28,583 nucleotides of DNA from Kipferlia bialata (lineage: Eukaryota; Fornicata), in assembly GCA_003568945.1 (NCBI GenBank), contig BDIP01000077.1, positions 4,636-33,218 of the forward strand, in the 5' to 3' direction. This document shows positions 1 to 12,200 of this stretch, in pieces (the stretch's first letter is position 1; every line of letters starts with the position of its first letter). A program made the position numbers and the translations under genes. The notes beneath the pieces are model-generated. The model made no database searches. It was not told where the DNA came from and worked only from the letters and a program-made list of their open reading frames with translations.

Positions 1-54
1 TCGTGTAGTGGTTCTCTACTTGTTGATACAACCCCCCCCCCCCCTCTCACTCAG

Positions 55-1508
55 GCCTATGGCGCTGTGTGAGTACTTTGCCGTGGGTATGATCATGTCC
101 AAGAAGAACAGCCTTCTGAAGCATAGCGACATGTCAAAGTGCCTGAGGTATCCTCAGTGCAATGCATCTCTCACTGCCTGTCTCTCCTACCACTCCCATT
201 GACACTGCCTCTGACCCCAGGGTGTTGATGAAGGACTTCATCCCCGACGTGGACGCCCGGGCCATCTCGTCCATCCTGGAGCATGCCATATACATGTCGG
301 GGGTGGACTGGGGCATAGGGACCCGGGTCAAGAGCACCACCCAGAAGGGAAAGGGCAAGGGTATGGGGCTGGTGTCATATGGGCTGATGGATCAAAGTGA
401 TTATCCGATATTCATTATGCTACCATGTTCTGGCCAACGACTGTGTCTCATACTAGGGCGTTTCTCGTCGCTTCTCTCCAGTGTCAGACTCAGCGTGAGG
501 CCTCATGAGAAGAGTGTGAGGGACGGCGGGTCTAAGGACCATGCACTCTCCGGCAGGTATGATCTGCGTCAGTCTTGTTAATGTCTCCCACCTGTTCACC
601 CTAGGAGACTCCCCCCCTCTGAGTCAGTCAGTGACTGGTGCAGTGCCGAGATAGCAGTGCAGTGGAACATGGGCAGGTGCACGCTGGTACATACATATAC
701 TGGTACTCTCACCGGCTCATCGGTTCCATATACACCACTCTCTCCAGTAGTAGTGGGGTTGACTGTTAATACCAGGCGTCTCCTGACTGTGGCCGACTCC
801 CTGTCTGACATTGCCGGCTCATCCCCCGAGACCCATATCCACTTTGCCAGACTCAAGGTATGGGGGTAGTGCTGCAACACCATGTCAGTTGGTACTAGGT
901 ATTGGGAGGGGTGCGCTTTTAGATTGTTCGACCCTCACCCGTAGGAGATGGCGCTTCTGCTGCTGGGGGTCCAGCCCAGATACAGCCAGCAGCTGATCAA
1001 GACAGTGACACACACCCAGAAGGTGGCATCCTCTCTCACCCTGTCCCCGCCCTGTGTTAGCAGCACCTTGAGCCGGACTCTGTGCCCCTCCGACCAGCCC
1101 CCTGCCACCCCCTCCCCCCCTATTAATACCCAGCACGATACCCCCAGAAGAGGCCTGGTCAGCCCAATGGGGGGTGCCGGTGAGTACGACCCCTCCGACT
1201 CAGAGGCGGTGGATGTGGACACCTCCACCATCCTGGCCACCATCCTGCACATATGCAGACAGCAGCGGGTGGTGAGACAGGCCAGGGAGGAGGCAAGGGC
1301 TCTCCAGGTACACTTGTATTCAGTTGTTTGTACCTCCTCTCTCCCTGTTTCGCCTCCCCATATACATACGTATCATATCCGATCACTCATCCCTATACAT
1401 ACCCCTCATTCCCAGGCCAGGGTGACAGCCCTCGAGGCCCATGAGCAGGGGGTGGCAGCAGGGGGTGAGGCAGGGGGGGACCGGGAGACAGAGGTCTTCG
1501 ACTGCTAG
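55..1508 (+). CDS. Unrecognised protein, 3' part of gene (5' end outside window)
   Basis: Six exons keep phase throughout: 55-147, 221-360, 457-556, 605-857, 945-1307 and 1416-1508 (TAG stop), giving 346 residues. The first exon follows a C-rich tract and CTCACTCAG, which looks like a 3' splice site, so the real start is probably off the left edge; ATG 59-61 is in frame and is the alternative start. I do not recognise the family. The N-terminal third has hydrophobic helices (LMKDFIPDVDARAISSILEH). A middle block contains GLTVNTRRLLTVADSLSDI and MALLLLGVQPRYSQQL. Then comes a Ser/Pro/Thr-rich linker, an acidic stretch (EYDPSDSEAVDVDTS) and a short likely coiled coil (RQQRVVRQAREEARALQARVTALEAHEQ) cut by the last intron, ending in a Gly/Glu-rich tail. 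That it is coding rests on phase agreement at all five junctions and good splice signals. Confidence 0.7.
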
Positions 1509-2727
1509 TCGAGCATGTCTCTTGTCAGGAGACAGGGTTACATTTTCAGGTCCATATTGGGTCCTGTAAGAAACAGTTTACGAGAATAGGGATTGCTGGA
1601 TATATATTATAATCCAAGGCTTAGAGATAATTGTGTTTTGCCATCCGTAGTATGGGTGGTGTATGTGTCGATAATAGAGGAATGCTAGTTCTTTATGGGT
1701 ACAAGACAATATGTGTGCATCACATTCAACCTTAACAGGTAGGTCTATTGAATACTGTCACTTGATATGACCCTTTTGTGTTGGTCCAACACTGACACAG
1801 TGCATATAATCAACCCTACGACTAGCACCGTGTTGATTGATGAAATATATGTAAAAGAGCACCAAGGGAGAGTTGTTCACCTTGGAACAGGAGTATGATA
1901 GATACCCTCTGGATTATCCAGACTGGATAAGGGTCTTATCATAAGACCCCAACCCGCATACACAATCAGTCCCTAGAAGGGTGTTCGCCTCTGGTCTACC
2001 CCAGAGCCAGCCCGACTCAGAGTGCATGTTGGGGTCTTGACGTGACCTGTGGCCCATAGACTGTAGCACAGGCTGGTTACTATCACTACTACTTGCTCGG
2101 CCAAAATAGGTTCCTTACATCTCAAGCTACAGATCCCGTATGCACCTCTCCAAGGCATCCATCTCATGCCCCAAGGATACCAATGCACTGCCTCCGGCTG
2201 CAACTGGAGTGAGAGGCTATGTGGTATGGTTAAACCGAAGTAGTTAAGTAGTGAATGTCTCTAAACACACACAGAGCGCTGTACCTGTGCTGTTTATCGT
2301 TGCTGCTCCATGCAGTATGGTCTGGTGGGCCTGAGTCAGCGGTGTGATATACATGACATGAATCGACAACAGTGCTTGTCAAACTCTGGACAACAAAGAG
2401 AGTAGAGAGTCGCACCAAGTGAATGATGAATACCTTGGCAATATATGGCATCTCAGCAGCAGCCTCCTCAATCACATTGGGGGTGGAGGTCAAGCGCTCA
2501 TGACCACTACTTCTTCCGCTCATCCTCTTCTTTGTAGAGAGGATTCTGGCAGTGTCACTGATAGTTTCGACTCGAGAAACACCATTTGTGAGGGTTTAGC
2601 ACAGGTCCTCACTGATGCTTTCTCATCCAACAGCTGCCTCATTGAGCTGTCTCTGTGTTTGCAAGTCTTTTTGGGGAAGTTCTAGCCTCAGTCGCACTTG
2701 GGTACCAGTGTGGTCTCAGCGCTTGTG
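1509..2727. other. Intergenic region between the unknown gene and CPSF3
   Basis: About 1.2 kb with lower GC than the flanking exons and no chain of exons with matching splice phase. It should hold the 3' UTR of the left gene and the promoter and 5' UTR of CPSF3. No TATA box or other promoter element could be assigned. The only protein-like signal is a short stretch around 2560-2684, listed separately. Confidence 0.5.
2560..2684 (+). other. Possible leucine-rich-repeat fragment
   Basis: A plus-strand open frame ending at 2685 contains GLAQVLTDAFSSNSCLIELS, which resembles one repeat of the ribonuclease-inhibitor type of leucine-rich repeat (spacing L-A-x-x-L...N-x-x-L-x-x-L-x-L). No second repeat and no phase-matched neighbouring exons were found. 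It may be a decayed gene fragment or chance. Confidence 0.15.
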
Positions 2728-5700
2728 ATGCAGTCAACCACAGACGAGCATGGGGTGACCCACATATCTATCAACGACTTTGAAGAGGTAACTATGTACT
2801 ATCTATATGTCCATGGTTACCAGTGATAGGTGTAATGGGTGACATTGAGTGCCTTAGGCTGTCATTCATACATGGTATTGCCCCCCCCCCCTTCATATAT
2901 ACCTCTGTCCATCTGTGTGTCTCTGTGGCCCCCTGACACCTAGGTCACCATCACCCCGGTAGGGGCAGGGCAGGAGGTGGGGCGGAGCTGCATTGTCATC
3001 AGGTGTAGGGGCAAGAGTGTCATGCTCGACTGCGGAGTGCATCCAGGCAAGTGTTGCCATCCATCCATCTATATACGTAATGGCCTGTGCAATGTACCTG
3101 TGTATTGAATGCAGTGGGAGCCCCCCTGCCCTCCCTCACCCTCAGGCATGAGCGGCATGTCGTCCCTGCCCTTCCTGGACATGGCTGACCCCGAGACTAT
3201 CGATGTCTGCCTGGTGACACACTTCCACAGTGAGTGATGCATCTCTCCCCTCTGTGGCTCATTGTTCACTGGTACATACCCCCACCTCTCACCCCAGTGG
3301 ACCACTGTGGCGCCGTCCCATACCTGGCTGCCAAGACCGGGTTCTCAGGTATTGTGATTTGTGGGACAGCAGTTTTGACTATGTACAGTATATCCATATT
3401 TCCTGTCAATACACGCAGTACTGGTACCTTTTCTACTATTATTCTTGCCTGTTGGGCCTAATATCCAGGTCCCATTTACATGACGTACCCTACCGCTGCT
3501 GTCTTTGACCGCGTAATTACAGACTACCTTAGGTATTGTTCTGTCTTCCTCCATTATGCAAGCCCTACTTTCTCTCATTTATGGATTTACGGTGGTACTT
3601 TGTCCTTCCGTAATCACTCAGTTCCACTACCATACATATATACGTACTCATGTTTGACTATGCCTTCCCTTATGCTAGGGTCTCTAGGGGCAGGGGGGCA
3701 GAGGAGGGAGTGGCAGCGCTGTACGACCAAGAGGGACTGGACACCACAATGGCCAGAATCAGAAGGTACTGGGGATCAGTCCCTCTTGGGTAGACATGAG
3801 TGGTTCATAGTCATTGAGTCTCCAAGTGTCAAGATGAGCCAACGTCAGGTTACACTTCCACCAGCAGGAAGAGTTCAATGGGATTAGAATCACCCCATAC
3901 CCAGCAGGTATGGCAGGAGTGCTGTGTTGGGAGGTCCTATTCTTCATGACCGTATCTCTTTTGCCTCTTTCCCTCCATACCCCTTTACTCAGGCCATGTC
4001 ATCGGTGCCTGTCAGTTCCTGGTGGAGATTGAGGGTATATCTGTGCTGTACTCGGGTGACTTCAGCACGGCACACGACAGGTGGGCACAGTATCAGCATG
4101 TATATTCGGACCATACATCGTGCAATGGCGCTACTAGAGAGACATGTAGATATTACTGTTGATAATGTCTGACTGTATTATTCGATAATATCAATGTGCT
4201 GACTGCCAGACATCTGGAGCCAGCCGAGGTCCCCGACAAGAGGCCGGACATATTCCTGGTGGAGAGCACAGTACGTCTGTGTCAATACGCCAGTACACTA
4301 TACCATGGTGAGTGGTACACGTAGGCCATCATTACTCACCCCAGTACGGCATTCAGTGTCACATCCCCACGGCAGAGAGGGAGAAGAAGCTGCTGAGGGA
4401 CATCACCGATGCCCTGAAGAAGGGAGGCAAGGTATGTACCGCAGCAGTGAGTATACACATTTGATTATAGATTGTCAATCGCTTGTTCCAATCAGTGACG
4501 CTTCAATGCAGTGAAAGAGTCCGTTGCGTTCCCCCTCGAGTGCGTCTCTCTGTTCTGCCCCATTCTCCCCACCCCAGGTGCTGCTGCCAGTCTTTGCCCT
4601 GGGTCGGTCCCAGGAGATAGCACTGATTCTGGAGGTGGGTGTCTGTTATGGTTGGATATCTGTTATGGTTGGGAGAGCCCATTACAGTATGCTGGTTCCG
4701 TTGGTACCTATATTTTGATACCATGATAAATGCTCTGGGATGCGGGAGTTATGAAGGAGAAAGAGTAGAATTTCTAACCCCAGGAGGCATGGGAGAGACA
4801 CGAGTACCTGAGGAACTACAAGTGAGTCTACATGTATGAATATGAATGAGTCTTGCTGTATGCGGAAGTACGCTATAATGGAGTCAATCATTACGGGTAT
4901 ACTGAGGGTGTTTGGGGACATGCCAGAGAAGCTAAAAGCAGGATATTCTTCGCCAGCAGCATGTTCCGGCACTCCCTGCCCATCTACCGCACATACCCAG
5001 CACTCATGAACCCAAAAGTCAAGGTCTTGGATACAGACACATATATTCACACTCTCTTGCATTCTAGTCACTTAATGTCGTATATGCATGTGTATCATTA
5101 TACGTATTTGTATATATATTCATTTTGTGGCATGTCTCTTCGGTTGTGATGCCCACTGAGTGACAGGCTGCCTTCACACGTGGTGAGAACCCGTTTGATC
5201 TCAAGCACGTGCAGGTTGTCACAAGGTGAGGGACTGTCATGCTCAGCCCTTCTATCACCACCCTCCCCCTCATCCCTAGGCCTGAAGAGATCGACACCTC
5301 CAGCCCGTGTGTGGTGCTAGCAGCCCCAGGTCAGGCGCTGTGACTGTTGTATGGTTATTCCTCAGCATTGTGTGTTCTTTCAATATATGATTGAGTCACA
5401 CCATCTGCCACTGCCACTGCCACTGACCCCTCAGGCATGATCCAGTCCGGCCTGTCCCGCAAGCTGTTGGAGCAGTGGGCCTCGGGAGAGGCCAACAAGT
5501 GTGTGTTCACAGGATACACAGTGAAGGGTGAGTAGAATAATGACATAACTTGTATCAAGAACTTTGAACGCGAAGTGGTCTGGATCGGTGTAGAGTAGTG
5601 GTCAAGAGATGCGACTGTCTGTGTACTCCCATCCCTCCTGTCGCACCCTGCCCCCCACCCCCCCCACCCCAGGCACCCTAGGCCATGAGATCCTGTCCCG

Positions 5701-8700
5701 CCCAGACCGCATCACAACCTCGGCAGGTATAAATATATATATACATGCATACATATACACACACATATATATATGCACCTCTAGCTGGTGTGTTCGCATA
5801 TATGTTGAAGTATCCATTGTTTGTGTTTTGGATATTGATCCACCCCTCGTGACACTGTGTGGCGTAGGTTCTATATTGTTATGTATTATATATATGCTGT
5901 GACCCCCAGGCACCAAGATCCCCTTCAAGATGGACGTGTCCATGGTCTCCTTCTCAGCCCACTCAGACCTCGACCAGACAGAGCACTTCATCAGAAAGCT
6001 GGCCCCATGTACGTTGCTCATATATTGGTGCATATAGCATTTGTCAATGATTATCTGACGTATGTAGTACGTCAGGGATGAGTGGTGGTTTGCCCGTCAG
6101 TGCTCTCTCCCATGTTATCCACCCCCATCCCCTCCCTTACCCAGCGTACGTGGTTCTGATCCATGGAGAAATGACTAAGATGAAGCAGCTAGCAGACCGC
6201 CTCGTGTCAGACTTTGCCAAGGGTGTGTATGTGTATATATATGTGTATACAGTGATGTATAGCGATGTAGTGTTTTGTGTTGTGAGTCTAGAGACCTCCT
6301 CTCTGTGTCTGATTCGATCAGGCACCATCCTGGAGAGAGAGAGAGAGACCGCCAAGGAGGAGGGCCACGAGATGGACAAGGTGGACGAGGAGAACCTGAC
6401 ACGGCTGTTGAGTCTCAAGGTGGACACCATAGGTGGGTGCAGCGATAGTAGGGTACATATGATACTCGTGCGTTTCGACCTCACCCTCCAGGGAATGGCA
6501 ACACCCTGGCATTCAAGTTCCCAGTTAGGCCCAATGCAACACTGCTGGGTATGCAATGTGTCATATTCACTCTGACTGTGGCGCTGAAATAGTCTCACTC
6601 TTGTTATCATTCCATATTGTTCTCCCACCCGTACTGTGTCCATCCCATCCCAACACCAGGCACCCTGGCAGTGGACAACGAGAGGGGGAGAGAGGCCCTA
6701 AAGCGGCAACACTCTCAGGCGCTGATTGAGGGGGAGGGCCAGATTGAGAGGGAGAGGGAGAGACCTGCCGTGGGTGGGGGCAGCAGCACGTACTCTCTAC
6801 AGTCTGAGGAGAGAGACATAGTGATGAGAGCTCCTGGGGATGTGGGGGACGAGGAGAGAGAGAGAGAGAAGGAGAGGGCCAGGGCCGCGGCCTCTATCCA
6901 GGCCCAGAAGGACGGGGGGGCCGTGGCAGAGGGATCATGTAAGTGTTGCAGTGCTCGACTATAGAGAGTCTTTCAGGCTGCTCAATACACCACTTGCAGA
7001 TGAATACTCATTCTTCGCGTGTAAACAGTTTCGACACCTGCTGTTTCCTACCTATCACCCTATCTATATATTGTGTTACTATTGTGGTCTGTCTCTGTAT
7101 GTGATCCTATGTCCTGACACCGATCCTGACGCCAGATATGGACCAGGCCATAGCAGAGGCTGTGGAGTCATACGAAAGAGTGCTCTTTGTGCAGTCTGCC
7201 GAGAACAAGCTCTCTGTGCTTAAGCCTGCAGATGTGAAGGTACCTCATACTGATACTTATCTCATGTCTGGGTTAGGTCCACTTTGTTCACTTTGGTTCA
7301 TGTATACTATCTCGCTGTAAATCGTGCATCTCTTCGTATTGACATAGTATGAGTTGTCTTTCAGTCTCCTCTTACCTCGCAGCGCCTCTACCCCTCTGTA
7401 CCCATAGCCACTCTGGCTGGTGAGATCACGGTGCCCCTGGGCATTGAGGACCCCTACACCACATACCGGTACATTGCACAGGCGGTGGGAGGTGGGTATG
7501 CCATGGTTGGGTCCAGGAGGTGTCTCATGTCTGTTGCATGTCCGTTGCATGTCTCTGACCCCCAGGGACAGAGCAGGACGAGATGCTGGCCGAGATCACG
7601 GTCCCCTCCCTCAGTATTGTGGTCAGCCTGCTCGATAGTAGGTACTCATGTCGTGGTTGCATACTGATTTGTTTCTATATACTCAAAGTCTGGATACACC
7701 CGTGGGACTGGATCTCTCTTTGCTGTATTATCATCCTGTATATACCCTGATAGTATTACCCTCATGGCCTCATGCCCTCATGCCAGGGGAAGCACCCTCA
7801 GCAGAGCTGCCCTTCCAGCAATATCAAAGGTATGGCTCCTGTCTTCTAATTGCCGGTAGCAATGTGTTTGTGTGATATATTTCGGTGTTTCAAGGTGCAT
7901 TGTGCCTCTACTGTCAGTGGTATGTGTGTGATTTGCACCAGGGCCCCAGTTTCTCATCACCCCAGGCCCTCTCGTCTAGAAGTGGATCCAAGAAGGCTCA
8001 GAGAGAGGGAGAGTCAAGAGAGGAGGATGGATACAAGGCCAAGATCCAATGGAACCCTGGTATGGGATTGATACAGTCATTTCATTTTATCCTTGACTCA
8101 TAATCTGATTCTGAATGTCTTGTGTCTATTCTCTCTCTCCCCCCACTTCTTACCCCCCAGGTGACCAGGTGTCTGACTCTGTGGCCCTATTCATGGCCCT
8201 GACCCAGCTGGAACCAGGTACTGCTCCATCTGTAGTGGTAGTATCCGTGTGTACTGGGTGTATACATGACCCTACGTATACGATGTTGTGTCCCGTCACT
8301 GCCTATATATATGTATATATATCTACCTATAGCTATTTGTATCTGACGCTATTTATATCTGACGTGTCAGGGTACAAGGTGGTGGGGGACGGGCCCTCTG
8401 GGGAGAGTGCCGCGAGGGTGGCCTCTGATGCAGACACAGACGCCGGCGAGGGAGATGCCTTTGACGCGGTGGTGGAGACCCTCAGAACAAGGTGCGCCAG
8501 GCTTCTGTAGTATCACATACTCTACGTATATATGTATTATGTATTGGTAGTACCCATACCCATAGGCCGCTCATGGCAGGTGGGGCCCTGATGCTGTGCG
8601 TGTTGGCCAGGTGTCTGTGGCAGAGGTGGAGGGAGGGGATGTGCACACCGCTCTAGAGCTGAGGGAGGGCCCTTCGGTCAAGACTGAGGGTGAGGCTGAT

Positions 8701-9045
8701 GTCAAGGCTGAGACTGACGTTAAGATGGAGGGAGAGGAGGAGGAGGAGGGAGAGAAGCCCACAGACACAGACACAGACACTGCGACTGCCACCGTTGTGA
8801 CAGTCAGAGAGGGACCGCTGACAGCATCTATTTGCAAGGAGGTATGAATTCCGTTGTATTGGAAAACTCTTTACTGCCTTCATTGTATAAGTGTACTCTG
8901 TAGTATTCTACAGTGAATCAACCTACTCTCACCTCAATTATCGTTGTAACGTCAGGGCCTATCAGTGAGATGTGCCGATCCAGAGCTCCGCCTGCTACTC
9001 GAACAGATTATGACCACCGTCACCAGCGTGTATATGCCCATATGA
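2728..9045 (+). CDS. CPSF3: CPSF73 / cleavage and polyadenylation specificity factor subunit 3 (endonuclease)
   Basis: Zinc-dependent endonuclease that cuts pre-mRNA before polyadenylation, in the nuclear CPSF complex. Exons: 2728-2787, 2944-3046, 3146-3229, 3298-3348, 3469-3532, 3679-3765, 3849-3907, 3993-4080, 4210-4270, 4345-4431, 4578-4634, 4784-4821, 4942-5023, 5167-5225, 5280-5329, 5435-5527, 5673-5726, 5910-6008, 6145-6222, 6322-6432, 6492-6548, 6660-6938, 7136-7239, 7383-7491, 7566-7637, 7787-7829, 7950-8059, 8161-8217, 8371-8491, 8580-8841, 8956-9045; they sum to 922 codons plus stop. The metallo-beta-lactamase fold starts with [14 protein letters not shown]; metal ligands are H80, H82, D84, H85 (THFHMDHCGA), H171 (PAGHV), D192 (SGDFS), H432 (LIHGE), plus H410 (FSAHSD). 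The beta-CASP block ([21 protein letters not shown]) and the CPSF73 C-terminal domain mark it as CPSF73 rather than Integrator 11. It is longer than human CPSF73 (684 aa) because of charged C-terminal insertions. The exon-27 acceptor (7950) is the weakest junction. Confidence 0.96.
3047..3145 (+). other. GC-AG intron in CPSF3
   Basis: Intron 2 of CPSF3 has the donor CAG|GCAAGT instead of GT. Splicing at GC joins GVHP to GMSGMS in frame, as in the family (human GIHPGLEGM). The nearby GT at 3051 would shift the frame. The acceptor CTCACCCTCAG is typical for this window. The remaining donor matches to U1 are strong, as usual for GC-AG introns. Confidence 0.9.
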
Positions 9046-9209
9046 GTGTCTCTCTGTACATCCACGAATATGCTCAATAGATGAAGGGTCGTGATTGAAG
9101 TGCTTGAGTCGTGGAATAAATAAGCGGGATGTCTCTATTGAAAGTCATAGTAAAATGTACTGAACTATCTCAACACTGAAGGACTCATACTATTACTTAT
9201 ATACCACAC
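9046..9209. other. Convergent 3' intergenic segment
   Basis: Only 164 bp separate the stop codons of CPSF3 (+) and the ZNF598-like gene (-), so the two 3' UTRs must be very short or overlap. AATAAA lies at 9115-9120 on the plus strand, 70 bp after the CPSF3 stop, and is the only canonical poly(A) hexamer seen here. No counterpart was seen for the minus-strand gene. Confidence 0.5.
9115..9120 (+). promoter_or_regulatory. Possible poly(A) signal of CPSF3
   Basis: AATAAA hexamer 70 bp downstream of the CPSF3 TGA. Its distance fits a polyadenylation signal, but I could not see whether this organism uses this hexamer, because the other genes do not show it clearly. Confidence 0.3.
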
Positions 9210-12200
9210 TCAGAGGAAGGAAGAGGATATGATGGTCTTCTTGCCCCTCTTCTTCCCCTTGCCCCCCTTCGAAACTGGCATGAGGCTATCCTGTGTGGGT
9301 TTCCTCACCTCCACCCCAGTGGGAGGTCCATCTACGCCTGGGATGAGGGGATCAGGGGGGTGAATGTGGAATTGTGCTGTCTCGAGCACTTCTATAATTA
9401 TACAGTTCTGTCGGGATAGTGAAGAACAGAGTGTAAACACATGCCATGGGCACATAGTATAAGGTATACAGACCCATGCACATACCGATATGGGGCTTGA
9501 CTACTGGGGCCTTGGGGGGGGGGGCCTCGACCTTCTTGGCCTCAATGGCAACGGCGGTGAAGGTGGCTCCGCTGGGGGCATCCCTCCCCCACCCCTGCTT
9601 GGCTAGAGAGGCCTCCCTCGACCTCTTCTGCTGCTTCCTCTCCTTCTGACTAGGCCTGCTGGAGTACACTGCAGACTGCCTGGATGACCTCTCTCTCTCT
9701 CTCTCTCTCTCCCTCTGTTGCTGCTCCTCACTCTTGAACTCCACAGACGGTAGACTGTTGAAACAGGCAGCCACGTCTCTCTGTACACTGGTGGTCTGGG
9801 GCTTCGCCTTCCAACTCTGCCATCAGACACCATGCCAGCTAGATATAGATGTGATAACCTGTATTTACAAGAATAGGTACGTATACACCCATCACTCCTT
9901 CTTATCATATGTGCATACATGCACCCACCTTCTGAGGGGCCGGGGCTGTGCGCACCACCCCCATGTGCCGCCTCTGCTGTATCTGCAGGGCCCTCTTCTT
10001 GGTGCCCCTCTTCGCAGTCACCTCCATGGCAGTGAAGCCTGACGCCCTAGAAGAGCCCCAGTCCTGGGTGGGTCATTGAGAGAGAGAGAGATATCGATGT
10101 TTGTCATATACCTGGTTGACAGGTGCCTCTGCATGGGAGGGCGCACCACCCCAGGTATTAGTGGGGGCGGAGGAGGCGGAGGCAGACTGAGACACAGCAC
10201 CAGAGGACCCGGCACGCTGGATACCTGGACTCAGTGACAGAGGCAACCAATGCACATACTAATGTATCATTATGACGTGGGATACAAGTATCTGTATGAG
10301 TACATGTGTTCACCCACCGGGGAAGTGCTGCTTGGGTATCACGGGGGCCGGGGCTGCCTTGGGGTTCTTCATCAGAGTGCCTGTCCTCTGGGCCTGGGCC
10401 TCCACGCTCTTGTCACCTAGATATCAGTATCAGTATCATATAAGTATGAGGGGTAGGGAGGGGGGGAGGGGGTCACAAACATGGATGCACACATAAGTCA
10501 AACACCACTACTCCAGGACAAGGTGCCATGACATGTCCCATGATATATGTCCCTGGCCATCAATGATAGGTACTGTTGTATAAGTACCATACCCTTGAGC
10601 CGCTCTCTGTGCAGGTCCCTGGCCGAGGCCCTCTCCTTCTCGGACACCAGACTCGCAGGGCCCTTGTCCTTCCCCTTCTCTTGCCGCCGGGCCTCCCGCT
10701 CCCGCTCCACGTCGTCCTCGTCCTGGTACCACCACCCGTTCTTACCCACCACAGGGCGCTTGCTCTTCTTCTGATCACGGAGCTCTGTGTCCATACCCGT
10801 CAGCCTGAGCTCCCTCTTCTCCTGCTTGCCTAAGGGGTCAGGGTCACAGTTGGGGGCAGAATACTACAGTGTTCACTGAATGATATATATGAGACGAGGG
10901 AACACAGCACTACAAACACATATAACACAAAGCACCCATCCTCAGCCAATATCGAATCCTAGACCGTCATAGTGTCACTACTACACAGGGACCGACACTA
11001 ATCCACACCTAGTCTGTCCCCATATATATATATATATATATACATCCACACATATATCCACACCTAGTCTGTCCCCATATATATAACTGTGGATATATAC
11101 ATACATATATCCACCTAGTCTGTCTCCGTGGGCTGAGAGCAGGTGTCCAATCTGCCCTATCTGGGTAGAGAAAGCAATCAGAGCTGGGGTCAGTGGACAC
11201 GCTGTAAGTGCATCTGAACACTCCCACAACTTACACCGGTAGAAGTACATATCCAACCGCATTCCCAGATGCATTCAACCTGTAGCACGCCCCCTACCTG
11301 CCATAGTCCATGCAGCAGTCTCAGTATATGCATATATGGTATCTACCTATGATACTGATATATACATATAAATACATACTGACATACTGCCTGCCCCATA
11401 GTCCATGCGGCAGTATCAGTATATGGTAGCATATATGGTATCTGTCTATGATTCTTACACATTTACATACATATACACTGATATATATACCACCTGCCCC
11501 GTCGTCCATGTGGCAGTAGGGGCACACGTAGTGGCTCTGCAGCAGATGGGCAGACCAGGCCTCGGTGTCTCGGAAGAACACCCTGTCGTGGCCTGGAGTC
11601 AGTAAGTATTTAAAGGACAAAGAGACACATGTACAAAACACACCTCACACAACGTGTCACAAACCCGATTTATGTATGACAGTACATATATATAATATGT
11701 ACATATATATAATGAGTGACACGGTCAGAAATCGTACCTAGGGCCCTGCAAATCTCGCACTTCACATGACTCTCGTTGAGGTGCATAATGAGGGCGTTGT
11801 CATCAAAGAACCACCTAGAACAGAGTCTGGGTAAGGGAGACTTCAATGACACAACGGAAGTATATGTAGCAATGGCATGCGGCACCACTACTGAGAACTG
11901 ATGACACATCCAAAGACTAGGTGGACGAAATACAATCAGTAGCATCGTGGGTAGAGTATCACCTGCAGAAGGAGTGGCCGTGGAAGTGGGTAATCTTCTC
12001 ATTCGACAGACCTGCTATCAGAAGAGACTGATAGATAGTAGTGAGGGAATACAAACCCTCATACACACTATATACCAATACATATACCCACAGACCACAT
12101 GATGCGTACCCTCCTTCTTGTGCCTCCTGAGCTCACTGGTCGTCATCAAAGGCAGCTCGGACACAAACGCAAACCGGGCCTTGATGCACACATCACAGTA

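Noticed and set aside
3051-3052. GT donor just downstream of the GC donor in CPSF3
   Set aside because: It would shift the frame at the conserved HPG-MSG junction.
8571-8837. Open frames antisense to the acidic exon of CPSF3
   Set aside because: They are mirror images of low-complexity coding sequence (Ser/Val-rich from Glu/Asp-Thr codons), with no exon partners.
2728-9045. Assignment as Integrator subunit 11 instead of CPSF73
   Set aside because: The NPF-x-x-KH, PGM-x-Q-S-G-L-S and LSRPD-x-I-T-T-x-x-G-x-K-x-P-x-K-M text and the extra C-terminal domain fit CPSF73 better. INTS11 has different text at these points.
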